NCBI GenBank assembly: GCA_959020035.1
Contig: CAUEQX010000014.1
Location: 1-20,946 of the forward strand
DNA from: an uncultured Collinsella sp.
GTDB taxonomy: Bacteria; Actinomycetota; Coriobacteriia; Coriobacteriales; Coriobacteriaceae
DNA length: 20,946 bases
Direction of reading: 5' to 3'
Position numbers and translations under genes: made by a program. This document shows, piece by piece, positions 1 through 7,831 of this stretch. Position 1 is the stretch's first letter. The number at the start of each line of letters is the position of its first letter. Under the pieces are notes generated by a model. The model ran no database searches. It saw only the letters and a list, made by a program, of their open reading frames with translations, and was not told the DNA's origin.

Positions 1-825
1 GTTCAGACGCTCGATGGCCGGACCGGAGAAGATGCCGTGGGTGGCGCAGACGTAGATGTCGCCAGCGCCCATAGCCTTGAGCTCCTTGACGTTGGCGCAC
101 AGGGTACCAGCGGTGTCGATCATGTCGTCGTTGATGATGCAGGTCTTGCCCTTGATGTCACCGATGATGCCCATGACCTCGGCGGCGTTGTGGCGCGGAC
201 GGCCCTTGTGGGCGATGGCCAGGTCGCAGCCGAGCATGTCGGACAGCTTCTTGGCGGCCTTGGCGCGACCCACGTCGGGGGAGACGACAACCAGGTTGTC
301 GGTGTCGAAGTGCATGTCGTTGTAGTACTGGCCAAACAGCGGCAGCGCGGACAGGTGGTTAACCGGGATATCGAAGAAGCCCTGGATCTGGCCCTGGTGC
401 AGGTCGAGGGTGATGATGCGGTTGACGCCGGCGCGCTCGAGCAGGTTGGCGACGAGGCGGGCGGTGATGGGCTCACGCGGGCCGGCCTTGCGGTCCTGGC
501 GGGCATAGCCGTAGTGGGTGATAACGGCAGTGATGGAGCGGGCGGATGCGCGCTTGGCAGCGTCGGTGGCGATGAGCAGCTCCATGAGCATGTCGTTGAC
601 GTTGCCGCCGGCCACGGACTGAATCAGGAAGACGTCGGCGCCGCGGACGGTCTCGTCGTAGCGGGCGTAAATCTCACCATTGGCGAACTGCTTTAGCGTA
701 AGGCCCGAAAGCTCGACCCCAAGGTACTCAGCAATCTTCTGAGCGAGGGGACGGTTGGAGGAACCGGAATACACGCGGATGGACTTGCGCATATTCTCCG
801 ACTTCTCGGGATCATTAATCGGCAT
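1..825 (-). CDS. prs: Ribose-phosphate pyrophosphokinase (PRPP synthase), 3' end cut by window edge
   Basis: Makes phosphoribosyl pyrophosphate from ribose 5-phosphate and ATP, feeding purine, pyrimidine, histidine and NAD synthesis in the cytoplasm. Reading leftward from the ATG at 825-823 gives 275 codons with no stop before base 1; the family is about 310-330 residues, so only the C-terminal tail is missing. Visible family signatures include RKSIRVYSGSSNRPLAQKI near the N-terminus, NGEIYARYDETVRG, the catalytic loop HYGYARQDRKAGPREPIT, TLDLHQGQIQGFFDIP, VVVSPDVGRAKAAKKL and the PRPP-binding loop NDDMIDTAGTL. A strong ribosome site (AAAGGAGA) lies just upstream of the ATG. It follows glmU on the same strand, a common bacterial pairing, but a terminator at 968-1003 separates them, so prs probably also has its own promoter. 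A TACAAT hexamer (minus strand, 877-872) is a possible -10 box with no convincing -35. Confidence 0.97.
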   Translation of the reverse strand, partial: MPINDPEKSENMRKSIRVYSGSSNRPLAQKIAEYLGVELSGLTLKQFANGEIYARYDETVRGADVFLIQSVAGGNVNDMLMELLIATDAAKRASARSITAVITHYGYARQDRKAGPREPITARLVANLLERAGVNRIITLDLHQGQIQGFFDIPVNHLSALPLFGQYYNDMHFDTDNLVVVSPDVGRAKAAKKLSDMLGCDLAIAHKGRPRHNAAEVMGIIGDIKGKTCIINDDMIDTAGTLCANVKELKAMGAGDIYVCATHGIFSGPAIERLN

Positions 826-967
826 TACCCTTCTCCTTTATATATCGAATGCCATATAGATGCCTTGTTGCATTGTAACCGCGCGACGGGGTTAATCGGG
901 TCTTGATAACGTCTTTACCGTCAACGGACACGAACCGACCACTCATCCTGTCGCGCAGGTCACGATA

Positions 968-1003
968 GAAAAAAGGAGCCGCCCCCATGGGAACAGCTCC
1001 TTA
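968..1003 (-). terminator. Intrinsic terminator after glmU
   Basis: On the minus strand a 7-bp stem (AAGGAGC at 1002-996 pairing with GCTCCTT at 979-973), with further G/C pairing inside, runs straight into a run of Ts ending near 968. It lies 17 bases past the glmU stop and before prs. Confidence 0.85.
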
Positions 1004-1019
1004 GATGCTTGGTAAAACG

Positions 1020-2432
1020 TTATACCTCGTCGTCCTCGTGCAGACGGCGGCGATAATCGGCGGCCCAGCCCTCAATATTTACCTGGCGGGCACGACCCAG
1101 GCCAAGTGCGTCTGCCGGGACCGGCTCGGTGATGACGGAGCCGGCGGCCACGAGCGCGCCGTCGCCAATCTGGGCGGGCGCGACCATCATGGTGTCGGAG
1201 CCGATGAAGGCATCCTTGCCGATGACGGTCTTGTGCTTGTGTACGCCATCGTAGTTGCAGGTGATGGAGCCCGCGCCCACGTTGACGCCGGAGCCCATGG
1301 TGGTATCGCCGATGTAGGACAGGTGCGGCACCTTGGAGCCCTCGCCGATTGTGGACTTCTTGATCTCCACGTGCGTGCCGGCCTTGGAACCGTCGAGCAT
1401 GTGGGTGCCCGGGCGCAGGTAGGCGCGCGGGCCGCAGTCGACGCCGTTCTCGATGACGGCCTCGACGGCGATGGTTTCATCGATGGTGCAGCCGCTGCCG
1501 ACGGTGGTGTCGGTGAGGCGGCTGTTGGGGCCGAGCTGGCACTCCTCGCCCACGGTGACGTGGCCGATCAGGTGCGTCTGCGGCCACACGACGGTGTCGC
1601 GGCCGATGGTGGCGTCGGGGCCGATCCAGGCCTGCGTGGGGTCGATGAACGTGACGCCCTCGGCCATCCAGTGCTCGTTGATGCGGTCGCGCGCGATGGC
1701 GGTGAGCTGCGCGAGCTGAATGCGGCTGTTGACGCCCAGGCCGTCGCGGTAGTCATCGCAGTGGAAGATGGAGACCGCCTGGCCGTGACCCTTGAGGATT
1801 TCGAGCATGTCGGGCAGGTAGTACTCGGACTGCGCGTTGTCGTTGCCGATCTCGTTAATGTGGGCGGCGAGCTGCGCGCCGTCAAAGGCGTAGCAGCCGG
1901 CGTTGCACTCGAGCAACGTGGCGGCCTGCTCGGGCGTGCAGTCCTTCTGCTCGATGATACGCTCGATCTGACCATCGGCGCCCAGCTTGATGCGGCCGTA
2001 GCCGAAGGGGTCGGGCGGGGTCATGGTCATGACGGTGCAGGCGAGCTCGCCGGTGGCGACGGTTTGCGCGAACTTGGCGACGGTGTCGGCGGTGATGAGC
2101 GGCAGGTCGCCGTTGAGCACGACGACGGGGCCTTGCGTGATGCCGCAGGCCTCGAGCGCGACCTTCACGGCGTGACCGGTGCCCAGGCGCTCGGTCTGCT
2201 CGACGCACTCGACCTTGGTGGCGCTGCTGGCGTAGGCGCCGTCGATGAGGGCGCGCATCTCGTCGGCGTGGCTGCCGATGACGACCACGACGCGGCTGCA
2301 GCCGGCCTTGATGGTGGCGTCGACGATCCACTGAACCATGGGCTTGCCCAGGATCTTGTGCGAAACCTTGCAGTGGTTCGACTTCATGCGGGTGCCCTCG
2401 CCGGCAGCGAGGATAATTGCGGTTGCGTCCAT
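1020..2432 (-). CDS. glmU: Bifunctional UDP-N-acetylglucosamine pyrophosphorylase / glucosamine-1-phosphate N-acetyltransferase GlmU
   Basis: Carries out the last two steps of UDP-GlcNAc synthesis for peptidoglycan: acetylation of glucosamine-1-phosphate from acetyl-CoA, then uridylyl transfer from UTP. The 470-residue product matches the family length (about 455). The N-terminal nucleotidyltransferase domain (about 1-230) shows LAAGEGTRMKS at 8-18, GKPM, and LNGDLPLI. The C-terminal left-handed beta-helix (about 250-450) shows hexapeptide repeats (IGPDATIGRD, IGEGSKVPHLSYIGD, GAGSITCNYDG, GSDTMMVAPAQIGDG). An upstream in-frame extension to 2642 exists, but the ATG at 2432-2430 is preceded by AGGAG at good spacing and begins with the expected MDATAIILAAGEG, so that start is chosen. 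It diverges from the ECF operon. Confidence 0.97.
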   Translation of the reverse strand: MDATAIILAAGEGTRMKSNHCKVSHKILGKPMVQWIVDATIKAGCSRVVVVIGSHADEMRALIDGAYASSATKVECVEQTERLGTGHAVKVALEACGITQGPVVVLNGDLPLITADTVAKFAQTVATGELACTVMTMTPPDPFGYGRIKLGADGQIERIIEQKDCTPEQAATLLECNAGCYAFDGAQLAAHINEIGNDNAQSEYYLPDMLEILKGHGQAVSIFHCDDYRDGLGVNSRIQLAQLTAIARDRINEHWMAEGVTFIDPTQAWIGPDATIGRDTVVWPQTHLIGHVTVGEECQLGPNSRLTDTTVGSGCTIDETIAVEAVIENGVDCGPRAYLRPGTHMLDGSKAGTHVEIKKSTIGEGSKVPHLSYIGDTTMGSGVNVGAGSITCNYDGVHKHKTVIGKDAFIGSDTMMVAPAQIGDGALVAAGSVITEPVPADALGLGRARQVNIEGWAADYRRRLHEDDEV

Positions 2433-2464
2433 GTGATCTCCTGTTACGTTATAGAGACGTGTGT

Positions 2465-2492
2465 TTGGAAACGATACACGGCGCAATATGAT
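2465..2492 (+). promoter_or_regulatory. Candidate promoter of the ECF transporter operon
   Basis: TTGGAA (2465-2470), a 16-bp spacer and TATGAT (2487-2492) resemble a sigma-70 type promoter. It lies in the glmU/ecfT divergent gap and predicts a leader of about 125 bases before the GTG at 2626. The leader contains a small GC hairpin (about 2531-2553) but no riboswitch that I recognise. The match is by eye only. Confidence 0.4.
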
Positions 2493-2625
2493 ACCGCAGG
2501 CATATGATGAGCGCGTAACGATTGGATTGCGGCGGTTGAGGCTTGCGCCGCCGGCATGGCGTTTGCACTGCTTGCGTGCGGCGTTGGCGGTGCTGCGGAG
2601 CTGTCGTTTGAGCGAGGGGACGGGG

Positions 2626-3519
2626 GTGCCCGTGGACAACATACGAGAGGAGTTTGGCGGCGAGCCCGTCGCGGCATTCTCGATGTCGCATCCGGCTGTG
2701 CCGGCACTCTATATAGTGCTGACGCTGGGGCTCACCATGTTCTCGATGCAACCGGTGCTGATCGCGCTGTCGCTTGCGGGCGGGCTGGCGTATGGATTTG
2801 CGACGCGTGGGGCTGCCCGCACGCTGGGCGCACTTCGCTGGCAGCTGCCGGTGATTTTGATTATCGCGCTGGTCAATCCGCTGTTTAGCGCTTCGGGTTC
2901 GACGGAACTGTTCCGTATTGGCATGCGCGCGGTGTATCTGGAAAGCATGGTATACGGCCTGTGCATGGGTGGGCTGTTTGTGGCGAGCGTGCTGTGGTTT
3001 GAGGCCGCGGCGTCGATGCTCGAATACGACAAGGTACTCGCGCTGCTGGGTAACGCCGCGCCGGTGATCGCGCTCATGATCTCGATGTGCATGAGGCTTA
3101 TCCCGCAGTTTTTGCGCCGCGGCCGCACGGTGCTGGCGGTGCAGGATGCGATTGATGTGCCGGGCCGCGCGCCGGTCGACCCCGTGCGCTCGCGCCTGCG
3201 GGCGTCGAGCGTGTTGATGGGCTGGGGCATGGAAGATTCGCTGGAGCGCGCGGACGCGATGCGCTCGCGCGGGTGGGGTGCCGTGACGCGTCGTACGACG
3301 TATGCGTGGTATCGACTGGGGCGCGGCGACGCTGCCGCGCTGGTTGGACTTGCGGTGTTTGGCGCCGCCGCGGTGGCGGTGGCGTGGACCGCGACGACGC
3401 AGTATTCGTTTTACCCGCAGCTTTTGGTGCCGGCGCCGTGGCCGGGCTATGTCGTGTACGCTGCCTGGATGGTGCTGCCCTGCGTGTTGCATGCGATTGA
3501 TGAGAAGAGGTTCGGCTGA
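2626..3519 (+). CDS. ecfT: ECF transporter transmembrane T subunit (EcfT/CbiQ family)
   Basis: The energy-coupling membrane subunit of an energy-coupling factor importer; it connects the ATPases to the substrate-binding S subunit. The product is about 297 residues, with several hydrophobic segments (for example VPALYIVLTLGLTMF, VILIIALVNPLF, LALLGNAAPVIALMISMCM, and two near the C-terminus). A cytoplasmic helix carries ADAMRSRGW, which fits the family's Ala-Arg-Gly coupling motif. The frame is open back to 2461, but the extra 55 residues have no transporter character. I chose the GTG at 2626 because GAGGGG lies 6 bases upstream; the GTG at 2632 and ATG at 2683 are alternatives. The stop overlaps the ATG of the ATPase gene by one base (TGATG), so translation is likely coupled. 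Confidence 0.88.
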   Translation: MPVDNIREEFGGEPVAAFSMSHPAVPALYIVLTLGLTMFSMQPVLIALSLAGGLAYGFATRGAARTLGALRWQLPVILIIALVNPLFSASGSTELFRIGMRAVYLESMVYGLCMGGLFVASVLWFEAAASMLEYDKVLALLGNAAPVIALMISMCMRLIPQFLRRGRTVLAVQDAIDVPGRAPVDPVRSRLRASSVLMGWGMEDSLERADAMRSRGWGAVTRRTTYAWYRLGRGDAAALVGLAVFGAAAVAVAWTATTQYSFYPQLLVPAPWPGYVVYAAWMVLPCVLHAIDEKRFG

Positions 3520-5162
3520 TGGCTCGGTTGGATAGGGGCCCGGTGTCGGGCGCGGCGTGCGGCCCGGATATGCCGGCGATTGAGGTGCGGAGCCTGAGTT
3601 TTGCCTACCCCGATGCTGATGCTGCGGTGCTCGAGGGGCTCGACTGGTCTGTTCCCCAAGGTGCATTTGCGCTGCTTGTTGGCGGTACCGGATCGGGTAA
3701 GTCGACGCTGCTGTCGCTGCTCAAGCCCGAGATCGCTCCGGCGGGCGAGCGTACTGGCGATGCGCGCGTGCTGGGCGAGAACGTTGCCGACATGGACGTG
3801 CGGGCATCGGCGGAGCGCGTGGGCTATGTGTTTCAGGATCCCGAGAACCAGATTGTGTGCGAGACCGTGTGGCACGAGATGGCGTTTGGCCTAGAGAATC
3901 TGGGTGTGTCGCGCGACGAGATGCGCCGCCGTGTTGCCGAGACCAGCTATTTCTTTGGTCTGGAGGACTGGCTTCATCGTGATACCGATACGCTTTCGGG
4001 TGGCCGCAAGCAGCTGCTGTCGCTTGCCGCCGTCCTGGCGCTGCGTCCGCGCGTGCTGCTGCTCGACGAGCCCACGTCTCAGCTCGATCCCGTTGCTGAG
4101 AAGAATTTTCTGCACGCGCTGTTTCGTGTGAATCGCGAGTTGGGCTGCACGGTTGTCGTGGCCACGCACCAGCCGCGCCCGATGCTCGAATACGCGACGT
4201 GCGCGTACCGGATTGAGGGCGGGCGCGTGCGCGAGGTGGCGGATATGGCATCTTTGGGACGCCGAGAATCGCTGTTTTCCGATGACACGTTGGGGTGGGG
4301 TGCCATCCGATGTGCAAAAAATGGAGTATTCAGCAGGCGTGAGGACAATTTGGGCTCTCTGGAGCCGCCCGGGGTCGTATCGAGCGCAAAAAAAAGTTTG
4401 GAATTGGACAAATCGTCCGAATTTGTGGCGCAAACGTCGCTCGAGAACGGCTTGGAAGCCTTCTCGCGCACGGATGGAAGCAGAATACTCCAAAAAATGC
4501 ACGGCGGGTCGGCTACCACCCTGTCGGAAGGCTGGTTTCGCTACGATCGAGCGTCCGGCTGGGTGCTGCGCGGGCTCGATGCGTCGTTTTCGGCCGGTGC
4601 GGTGCATGCGATCGTGGGCGGCAACGGATGCGGTAAGTCGACGATACTCTCGGTGCTGGCGAAGACCGCCAAGCTGCAGCGCGGCCGCATGGTGCGCGGA
4701 GCGGCCTCGGCGGCGCTGCTGCCTCAGAATCCCAAAGCATTGCTGGTTGCCGAGACGGTTCGCGATGAGCTGATGGAATGGGCCTCGACCTGCGGATATG
4801 ACGAGAACTTGGCGCGGGAGCGTGCGGCGAGCTTGGGGTTGTCGGGTCTGGATGGACGCCATCCGTACGATCTTTCGGGCGGGCAGCGTCAACTGCTGGC
4901 ATTGGCAAAACTGCTGCTAATCGGCCCCGAACTGCTATTGCTCGATGAGCCCACCAAGGGTCTAGACCTGTTCAGCCGCCGCACCATCGCCCGCGCCCTG
5001 CGTGACCATGCGAAGGCTGGCGGCACCGTCATCATGGCTACGCACGATTTGGACTTTGCCGAGCAGGTAGCCGACGACGTCGCCATGATGTTTGACGGCG
5101 AGATTGCCTGCATGGAGTCCCCGGCCGACTTCTTTGCCGATAACGTGTTCTATAGGGCGTGA
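3519..5162 (+). CDS. ECF transporter ATPase, two ABC domains fused (EcfA-EcfA')
   Basis: A 547-residue cytoplasmic ATPase holding both nucleotide-binding domains of an ECF importer in one chain; most ECF systems encode EcfA1 and EcfA2 separately, but fusions are known. Domain 1 (about 20-250) has Walker A GGTGSGKST (55-63), Q-loop VFQDPENQ, signature LSGGRKQ (159-165), Walker B VLLLDEPTS (179-187) and switch His217. Domain 2 (about 335-540) has Walker A GGNGCGKST (367-375), signature LSGGQRQ (452-458), Walker B LLLLDEPTK (472-480) and His509. Both ATP sites therefore look complete. The linker (about 252-335) is unusually long, of lower GC content than its surroundings and bounded at DNA level by an inverted repeat (separate entry). 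The start ATG overlaps the ecfT stop, and the S gene begins 4 bases after its stop. Confidence 0.93.
   Translation: MARLDRGPVSGAACGPDMPAIEVRSLSFAYPDADAAVLEGLDWSVPQGAFALLVGGTGSGKSTLLSLLKPEIAPAGERTGDARVLGENVADMDVRASAERVGYVFQDPENQIVCETVWHEMAFGLENLGVSRDEMRRRVAETSYFFGLEDWLHRDTDTLSGGRKQLLSLAAVLALRPRVLLLDEPTSQLDPVAEKNFLHALFRVNRELGCTVVVATHQPRPMLEYATCAYRIEGGRVREVADMASLGRRESLFSDDTLGWGAIRCAKNGVFSRREDNLGSLEPPGVVSSAKKSLELDKSSEFVAQTSLENGLEAFSRTDGSRILQKMHGGSATTLSEGWFRYDRASGWVLRGLDASFSAGAVHAIVGGNGCGKSTILSVLAKTAKLQRGRMVRGAASAALLPQNPKALLVAETVRDELMEWASTCGYDENLARERAASLGLSGLDGRHPYDLSGGQRQLLALAKLLLIGPELLLLDEPTKGLDLFSRRTIARALRDHAKAGGTVIMATHDLDFAEQVADDVAMMFDGEIACMESPADFFADNVFYRA
4312..4502. repeat. Candidate small inverted-repeat-bounded element inside the ECF ATPase linker
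   Basis: The ends are GTGCAAAAAATGGAGTATTC (4312-4331) and GAATACTCCAAAAAATGCAC (4483-4502). GTGCA and GGAGTATTC of one end are exactly complementary to the other end, while both ends keep an A-tract on the same strand. Inside are further hairpins: GGAC-AAATC-GTCC with AATT on either side (about 4401-4423), and CGAGAA/GGCTT facing AAGCC/TTCTCG (about 4442-4466). The 191 bp correspond to residues about 265-328 of the ATPase and contain no stop in that frame. I see no target-site duplication and no second copy in this window. A MITE-like or structured repeat is an inference. Confidence 0.5.
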
Positions 5163-5166
5163 TGGG

Positions 5167-5880
5167 ATGACGGACTGTCGTTTCTCGCGTTTGCTTGCAA
5201 AACTGGAGATCCCGCTGTTGTTGGCGGTGCCGGCGGTGATGGCTGCCGCGTTGCTGGCGGGTGTTGAGCAGACAGCGTTGGCCATGCTGGTTGTGGTGGC
5301 GTTGGTGCTTGCGCTGTTCTTTGCGGGCTATGAGGCATCGCGTCCAGGCCTGCGTCAGATTATGCCCACGCTGGTGCTGGCGGCGCTGGCGGCGGCGGGG
5401 CGCATCCTGTTTGGACCCATTCCCGACTTTAAACCCGTGAGTGCCATCGCCATTATCGCCGGGGCGACACTCGGTCGTCGTAACGGCTTCATGGTCGGTG
5501 CGCTGGCAGCGCTGACCAGCAATTTCTTTTTTGGACAGGGCATGTGGACGCCATGGCAGATGTATGCCTGGGGTCTGGTTGGCTATGTTGGCGGCGCGCT
5601 GGCGCATGCGGGCGCGTTCGACCGCGCCGACGGCACCGTGCGATTGCCGGCGCTACTGGCGTACGGCTTTGCGTCGGGCTTGCTCTATGGCGTCGTGATC
5701 AACGCGTATGACATCATTGGTTTTGTGCAGCCGCTCACGTGGGCGGGAGCCGTGGCGCGTCTTGCCACGGCAGTGCCGTTCGATATCACACACGGCCTCG
5801 CGACCTGCGTGTTTTTGGCCGCCTTGTACAAGCCTTGGTGCCGTCGCATTAACCGTGTCGTCGTGAAATACGGGCTGTAA
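5167..5880 (+). CDS. ECF transporter substrate-binding S subunit, substrate unknown
   Basis: A 237-residue integral membrane protein, last gene of the ECF operon, expected to bind the vitamin or metal-type substrate and toggle in the membrane on the T subunit. At least five hydrophobic segments are visible (about residues 10-30, 33-55, 60-80, 90-115, 120-140 and 155-180). Conserved-looking loops include GRILFGPIPDFKPVSAIAI and TSNFFFGQGMWTPWQMYAWG; these look familiar from a generic 'ECF transporter S component' family that is sometimes proposed to take up cobalamin-type compounds, but nothing in this sequence fixes the substrate. The ATG at 5167, 4 bases after the ATPase stop, is preferred over an upstream in-frame start at 5092 that would lie inside the ATPase gene. 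The ribosome site is weak, so expression probably depends on translational coupling. Confidence 0.85.
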   Translation: MTDCRFSRLLAKLEIPLLLAVPAVMAAALLAGVEQTALAMLVVVALVLALFFAGYEASRPGLRQIMPTLVLAALAAAGRILFGPIPDFKPVSAIAIIAGATLGRRNGFMVGALAALTSNFFFGQGMWTPWQMYAWGLVGYVGGALAHAGAFDRADGTVRLPALLAYGFASGLLYGVVINAYDIIGFVQPLTWAGAVARLATAVPFDITHGLATCVFLAALYKPWCRRINRVVVKYGL

Positions 5881-5901
5881 GGCATTTCGCGTTCCCTCAC
5901 G

Positions 5902-5970
5902 AACTTGCGGTGGAATAGTTCTCGTTTTTGGCTATTTGCTGCCCAAACAGGAACTATTCCACCGCAACTT
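5902..5970. repeat. Long intergenic inverted repeat between convergent genes
   Basis: The 20-base arms 5902-5921 and 5951-5970 are complementary at 19 of 20 positions; the core GCGGTGGAATAGTTC/GAACTATTCCACCGC is perfect. The loop is 29 bases and contains a T-run. It sits between the ECF S gene and the xth gene, which converge, so it could work as a bidirectional terminator; its length and symmetry also fit a dispersed palindromic repeat. A second, weaker hairpin follows (GGGGGAGAGG at 5974-5983 with CCTCTGTCCCCC at 6002-6013). Confidence 0.75.
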
Positions 5971-6028
5971 ATAGGGGGAGAGGGGTCACATGATCTGTTT
6001 TCCTCTGTCCCCCAGGAATTGCTTGGCG

Positions 6029-6847
6029 CTAGAGCTCTAGCGTGAGGGTGACGGGGCAGTGGTCGCTGCCGAAGATATCGCCGCGGATACCGGTGTCGCG
6101 CACGGTATTGGCGATTGAATCACTTACCAAGAAGTAATCGATGCGCCAGCCGGCGTTGTTCTTGCGGGCATTAAAGCGATAGCTCCACCAGCTGTAGACG
6201 CCCTCGACGTCTGGATTAGCCGTGCGCCAGGTATCGGTAAAGCCGGCGTTGAGCAGCTCGGTAAACTTGCCGCGTTCCTCGTCCGAAAAGCCTGCGTTGC
6301 CGCGGTTGGACTTGGGGTTCTTAAGGTCGATCTCCTCATGCGCCACGTTAAAGTCGCCGCAGGTTACGACGGGTTTGCCGGTCTCGCGCTCGAGCGCGTT
6401 CAAAAAGCCGCGGTAGGCATCGTCCCAGGCCATACGCACGTCGATGCGCGCGAGCTCATTTTGTGCGTTGGGCGTATAGACGTCGACAAACCAAAACTTG
6501 TCGAACTCGAGCGCACAGACGCGGCCCTCGGTTGCGGCTTGGGCGACGAGCTCGGCCGCCTCGTTCTCGCCGGCGTAGGGTAGCAGTGCGTCGGCGTGCA
6601 GCACGCGCAGCGGTTCCTGGCGGCTAAAGACCGCAGTGCCCGAATAGCCTTTACGCTCGGCGTAGCTCCAGGTTTGGTGATAGCCGGGCAGGTCAATATC
6701 GACCTGGCCCTCCTGCAGCTTGGTCTCTTGCAACGCCAGGATATCGACGTCGAGTTCTTGCGCGATCTGGATAAAGCTCGGGTCCTTTTTGAGCACGGCG
6801 CGCAGGCCGTTGACGTTCCACGAGGCGAAAGTGTAAGTCTGAGGCAT
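6029..6847 (-). CDS. xth: Exodeoxyribonuclease III / AP endonuclease
   Basis: Cleaves DNA at abasic sites and removes 3' blocking groups in base excision repair. The 272-residue product matches the ExoIII/ExoA family (about 250-270). Metal- and phosphate-binding motifs are all present in order: ASWNVNGLRA (N11), LALQETKLQ (catalytic Glu41), the YSGTAVFSR segment, GDFNVAHEEIDLKNPKSN, WRIDYFLVSD and the terminal SDHCPVTL with catalytic Asp262-His263. The ATG at 6847 is preceded by AAAGGAC at proper spacing. It diverges from the sirtuin gene across a 136-bp gap and converges on the ECF operon. It is probably a single-gene unit; I see no strong promoter. Confidence 0.96.
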   Translation of the reverse strand: MPQTYTFASWNVNGLRAVLKKDPSFIQIAQELDVDILALQETKLQEGQVDIDLPGYHQTWSYAERKGYSGTAVFSRQEPLRVLHADALLPYAGENEAAELVAQAATEGRVCALEFDKFWFVDVYTPNAQNELARIDVRMAWDDAYRGFLNALERETGKPVVTCGDFNVAHEEIDLKNPKSNRGNAGFSDEERGKFTELLNAGFTDTWRTANPDVEGVYSWWSYRFNARKNNAGWRIDYFLVSDSIANTVRDTGIRGDIFGSDHCPVTLTLEL

Positions 6848-6983
6848 GGTGTCCTTTCGACGGGGTTGGCAGGCTTAAGATTAGCGCAACAGGGGCGGTG
6901 GTGGGCACCGCGCGTGCTGACCCAAAGGCCGCATGCTGGGACATCGCCCGACGCTGCCCGACCAACAAGGACGGAGGACTCAT

Positions 6984-7736
6984 ATGACGCAGGCAATAAC
7001 GGATCCCAAGCAGGCCTCCGCCGCGCTGGCGGAGCTGTTCGGCACCCATAAGCGCGTGGTCTTCTTTGGCGGCGCTGGTGTTTCCACGGCAAGTGGCATT
7101 CCCGATTTCCGCAGCGTGGACGGCCTGTATCACCAGCAGTTTGCCTATCCGCCCGAGACCATGCTGTCGCATAGCTTTTACGAGGCGCATCCTGCGGAGT
7201 TCTTCGACTTTTACCGCACCAAGATGATCGCGCTCAACGCTAAACCCAACCGCTGCCACACCAAGCTGGCCGAGCTGGAGCGCGCCGGCAAGCTCGACGC
7301 CGTGGTGACGCAAAATATCGACGGCCTGCATCAGATGGCCGGCTCACAGCGAGTGTTTGAGCTGCACGGATCGGTCCATCGCAACATTTGCCAGTCGTGC
7401 GGCGCGGTCTATAGCGCCGAGTGGATTTGCTCGCGCGAGCACGAGGATGCCGTGGGCGTGCCTGCGTGCCCCGCGTGCGGTGGCCGCATCAAGCCCGATG
7501 TAGTGCTCTACGAAGAGCCGCTCGACGAGCATGTGTTGACCGGTGCCGTTGCCGCCATCGCCGCGGCCGATGCCCTCATTGTGGGTGGGACCTCGCTCGT
7601 GGTGTATCCGGCGGCGGGCCTTACGCGTTACTTTACCGGCGATACGCTGGCCATATGCAACCTTGCTCCCACCGATCAGGATGCAAATGCCGACCTGCTG
7701 ATTTCTTGCGACATCGCGGCCGCGTTTGCGTTCTAG
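6984..7736 (+). CDS. cobB: NAD-dependent protein deacylase, sirtuin (CobB/SIR2 family)
   Basis: Removes acyl groups from lysines while consuming NAD, releasing nicotinamide and O-acyl-ADP-ribose; cytoplasmic. The 250 residues carry the Rossmann NAD motif GAGVSTASGIPDFR (30-43), TQNIDGLH (109-116) with the catalytic His128 in FELHGSVH, a four-cysteine zinc site (C136, C139, C162, C165) and GGTSLVVYPAAG near the C-terminus. The position usually diagnostic for desuccinylases (Tyr/Arg in helix alpha-4) reads FYRTKMIAL, so the acyl preference is not settled by eye. The ATG at 6984 follows GGAGGA at 6-base spacing; the in-frame extension to 6933 lacks a ribosome site. Downstream comes the folP leader with a strong hairpin. 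Confidence 0.95.
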   Translation: MTQAITDPKQASAALAELFGTHKRVVFFGGAGVSTASGIPDFRSVDGLYHQQFAYPPETMLSHSFYEAHPAEFFDFYRTKMIALNAKPNRCHTKLAELERAGKLDAVVTQNIDGLHQMAGSQRVFELHGSVHRNICQSCGAVYSAEWICSREHEDAVGVPACPACGGRIKPDVVLYEEPLDEHVLTGAVAAIAAADALIVGGTSLVVYPAAGLTRYFTGDTLAICNLAPTDQDANADLLISCDIAAAFAF

Positions 7737-7778
7737 CCCGCGCGCGCGGATACAATAGAAAGACTGAGTGCAAAGCGA

Positions 7779-7819
7779 CCCCGCCGCCAGCTCCCCAAGC
7801 TCGGCGGCGTGGGCATTTT
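7779..7819 (+). terminator. Strong GC hairpin with short T-run between the sirtuin gene and folP
   Basis: CCCCGCCGCCAGCT (7779-7792) pairs with AGCTCGGCGGCGTGGG (7798-7813) with two bulged bases, followed by CATTTT. It may terminate the sirtuin transcript. A TACAAT box at 7751-7756 lies upstream of the hairpin, so it could instead sit in the folP leader as an attenuator-like element right before the ribosome site AGGAGG (7820-7825). Confidence 0.5.
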
Positions 7820-7831
7820 AGGAGGATGTTC

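Noticed and set aside
2461..2625. N-terminal extension of EcfT from a GTG at 2461
   Set aside because: The 55 extra residues are Arg/Leu-rich, overlap the candidate promoter and lack a ribosome site; a better start is at 2626.
2493..2625. Cobalamin or other vitamin riboswitch before the ECF operon
   Set aside because: I could not find a B12-box or other riboswitch core; only a small GC hairpin is visible.
2433..2642. N-terminal extension of GlmU
   Set aside because: The conserved GlmU N-terminus and a good ribosome site define the ATG at 2432.
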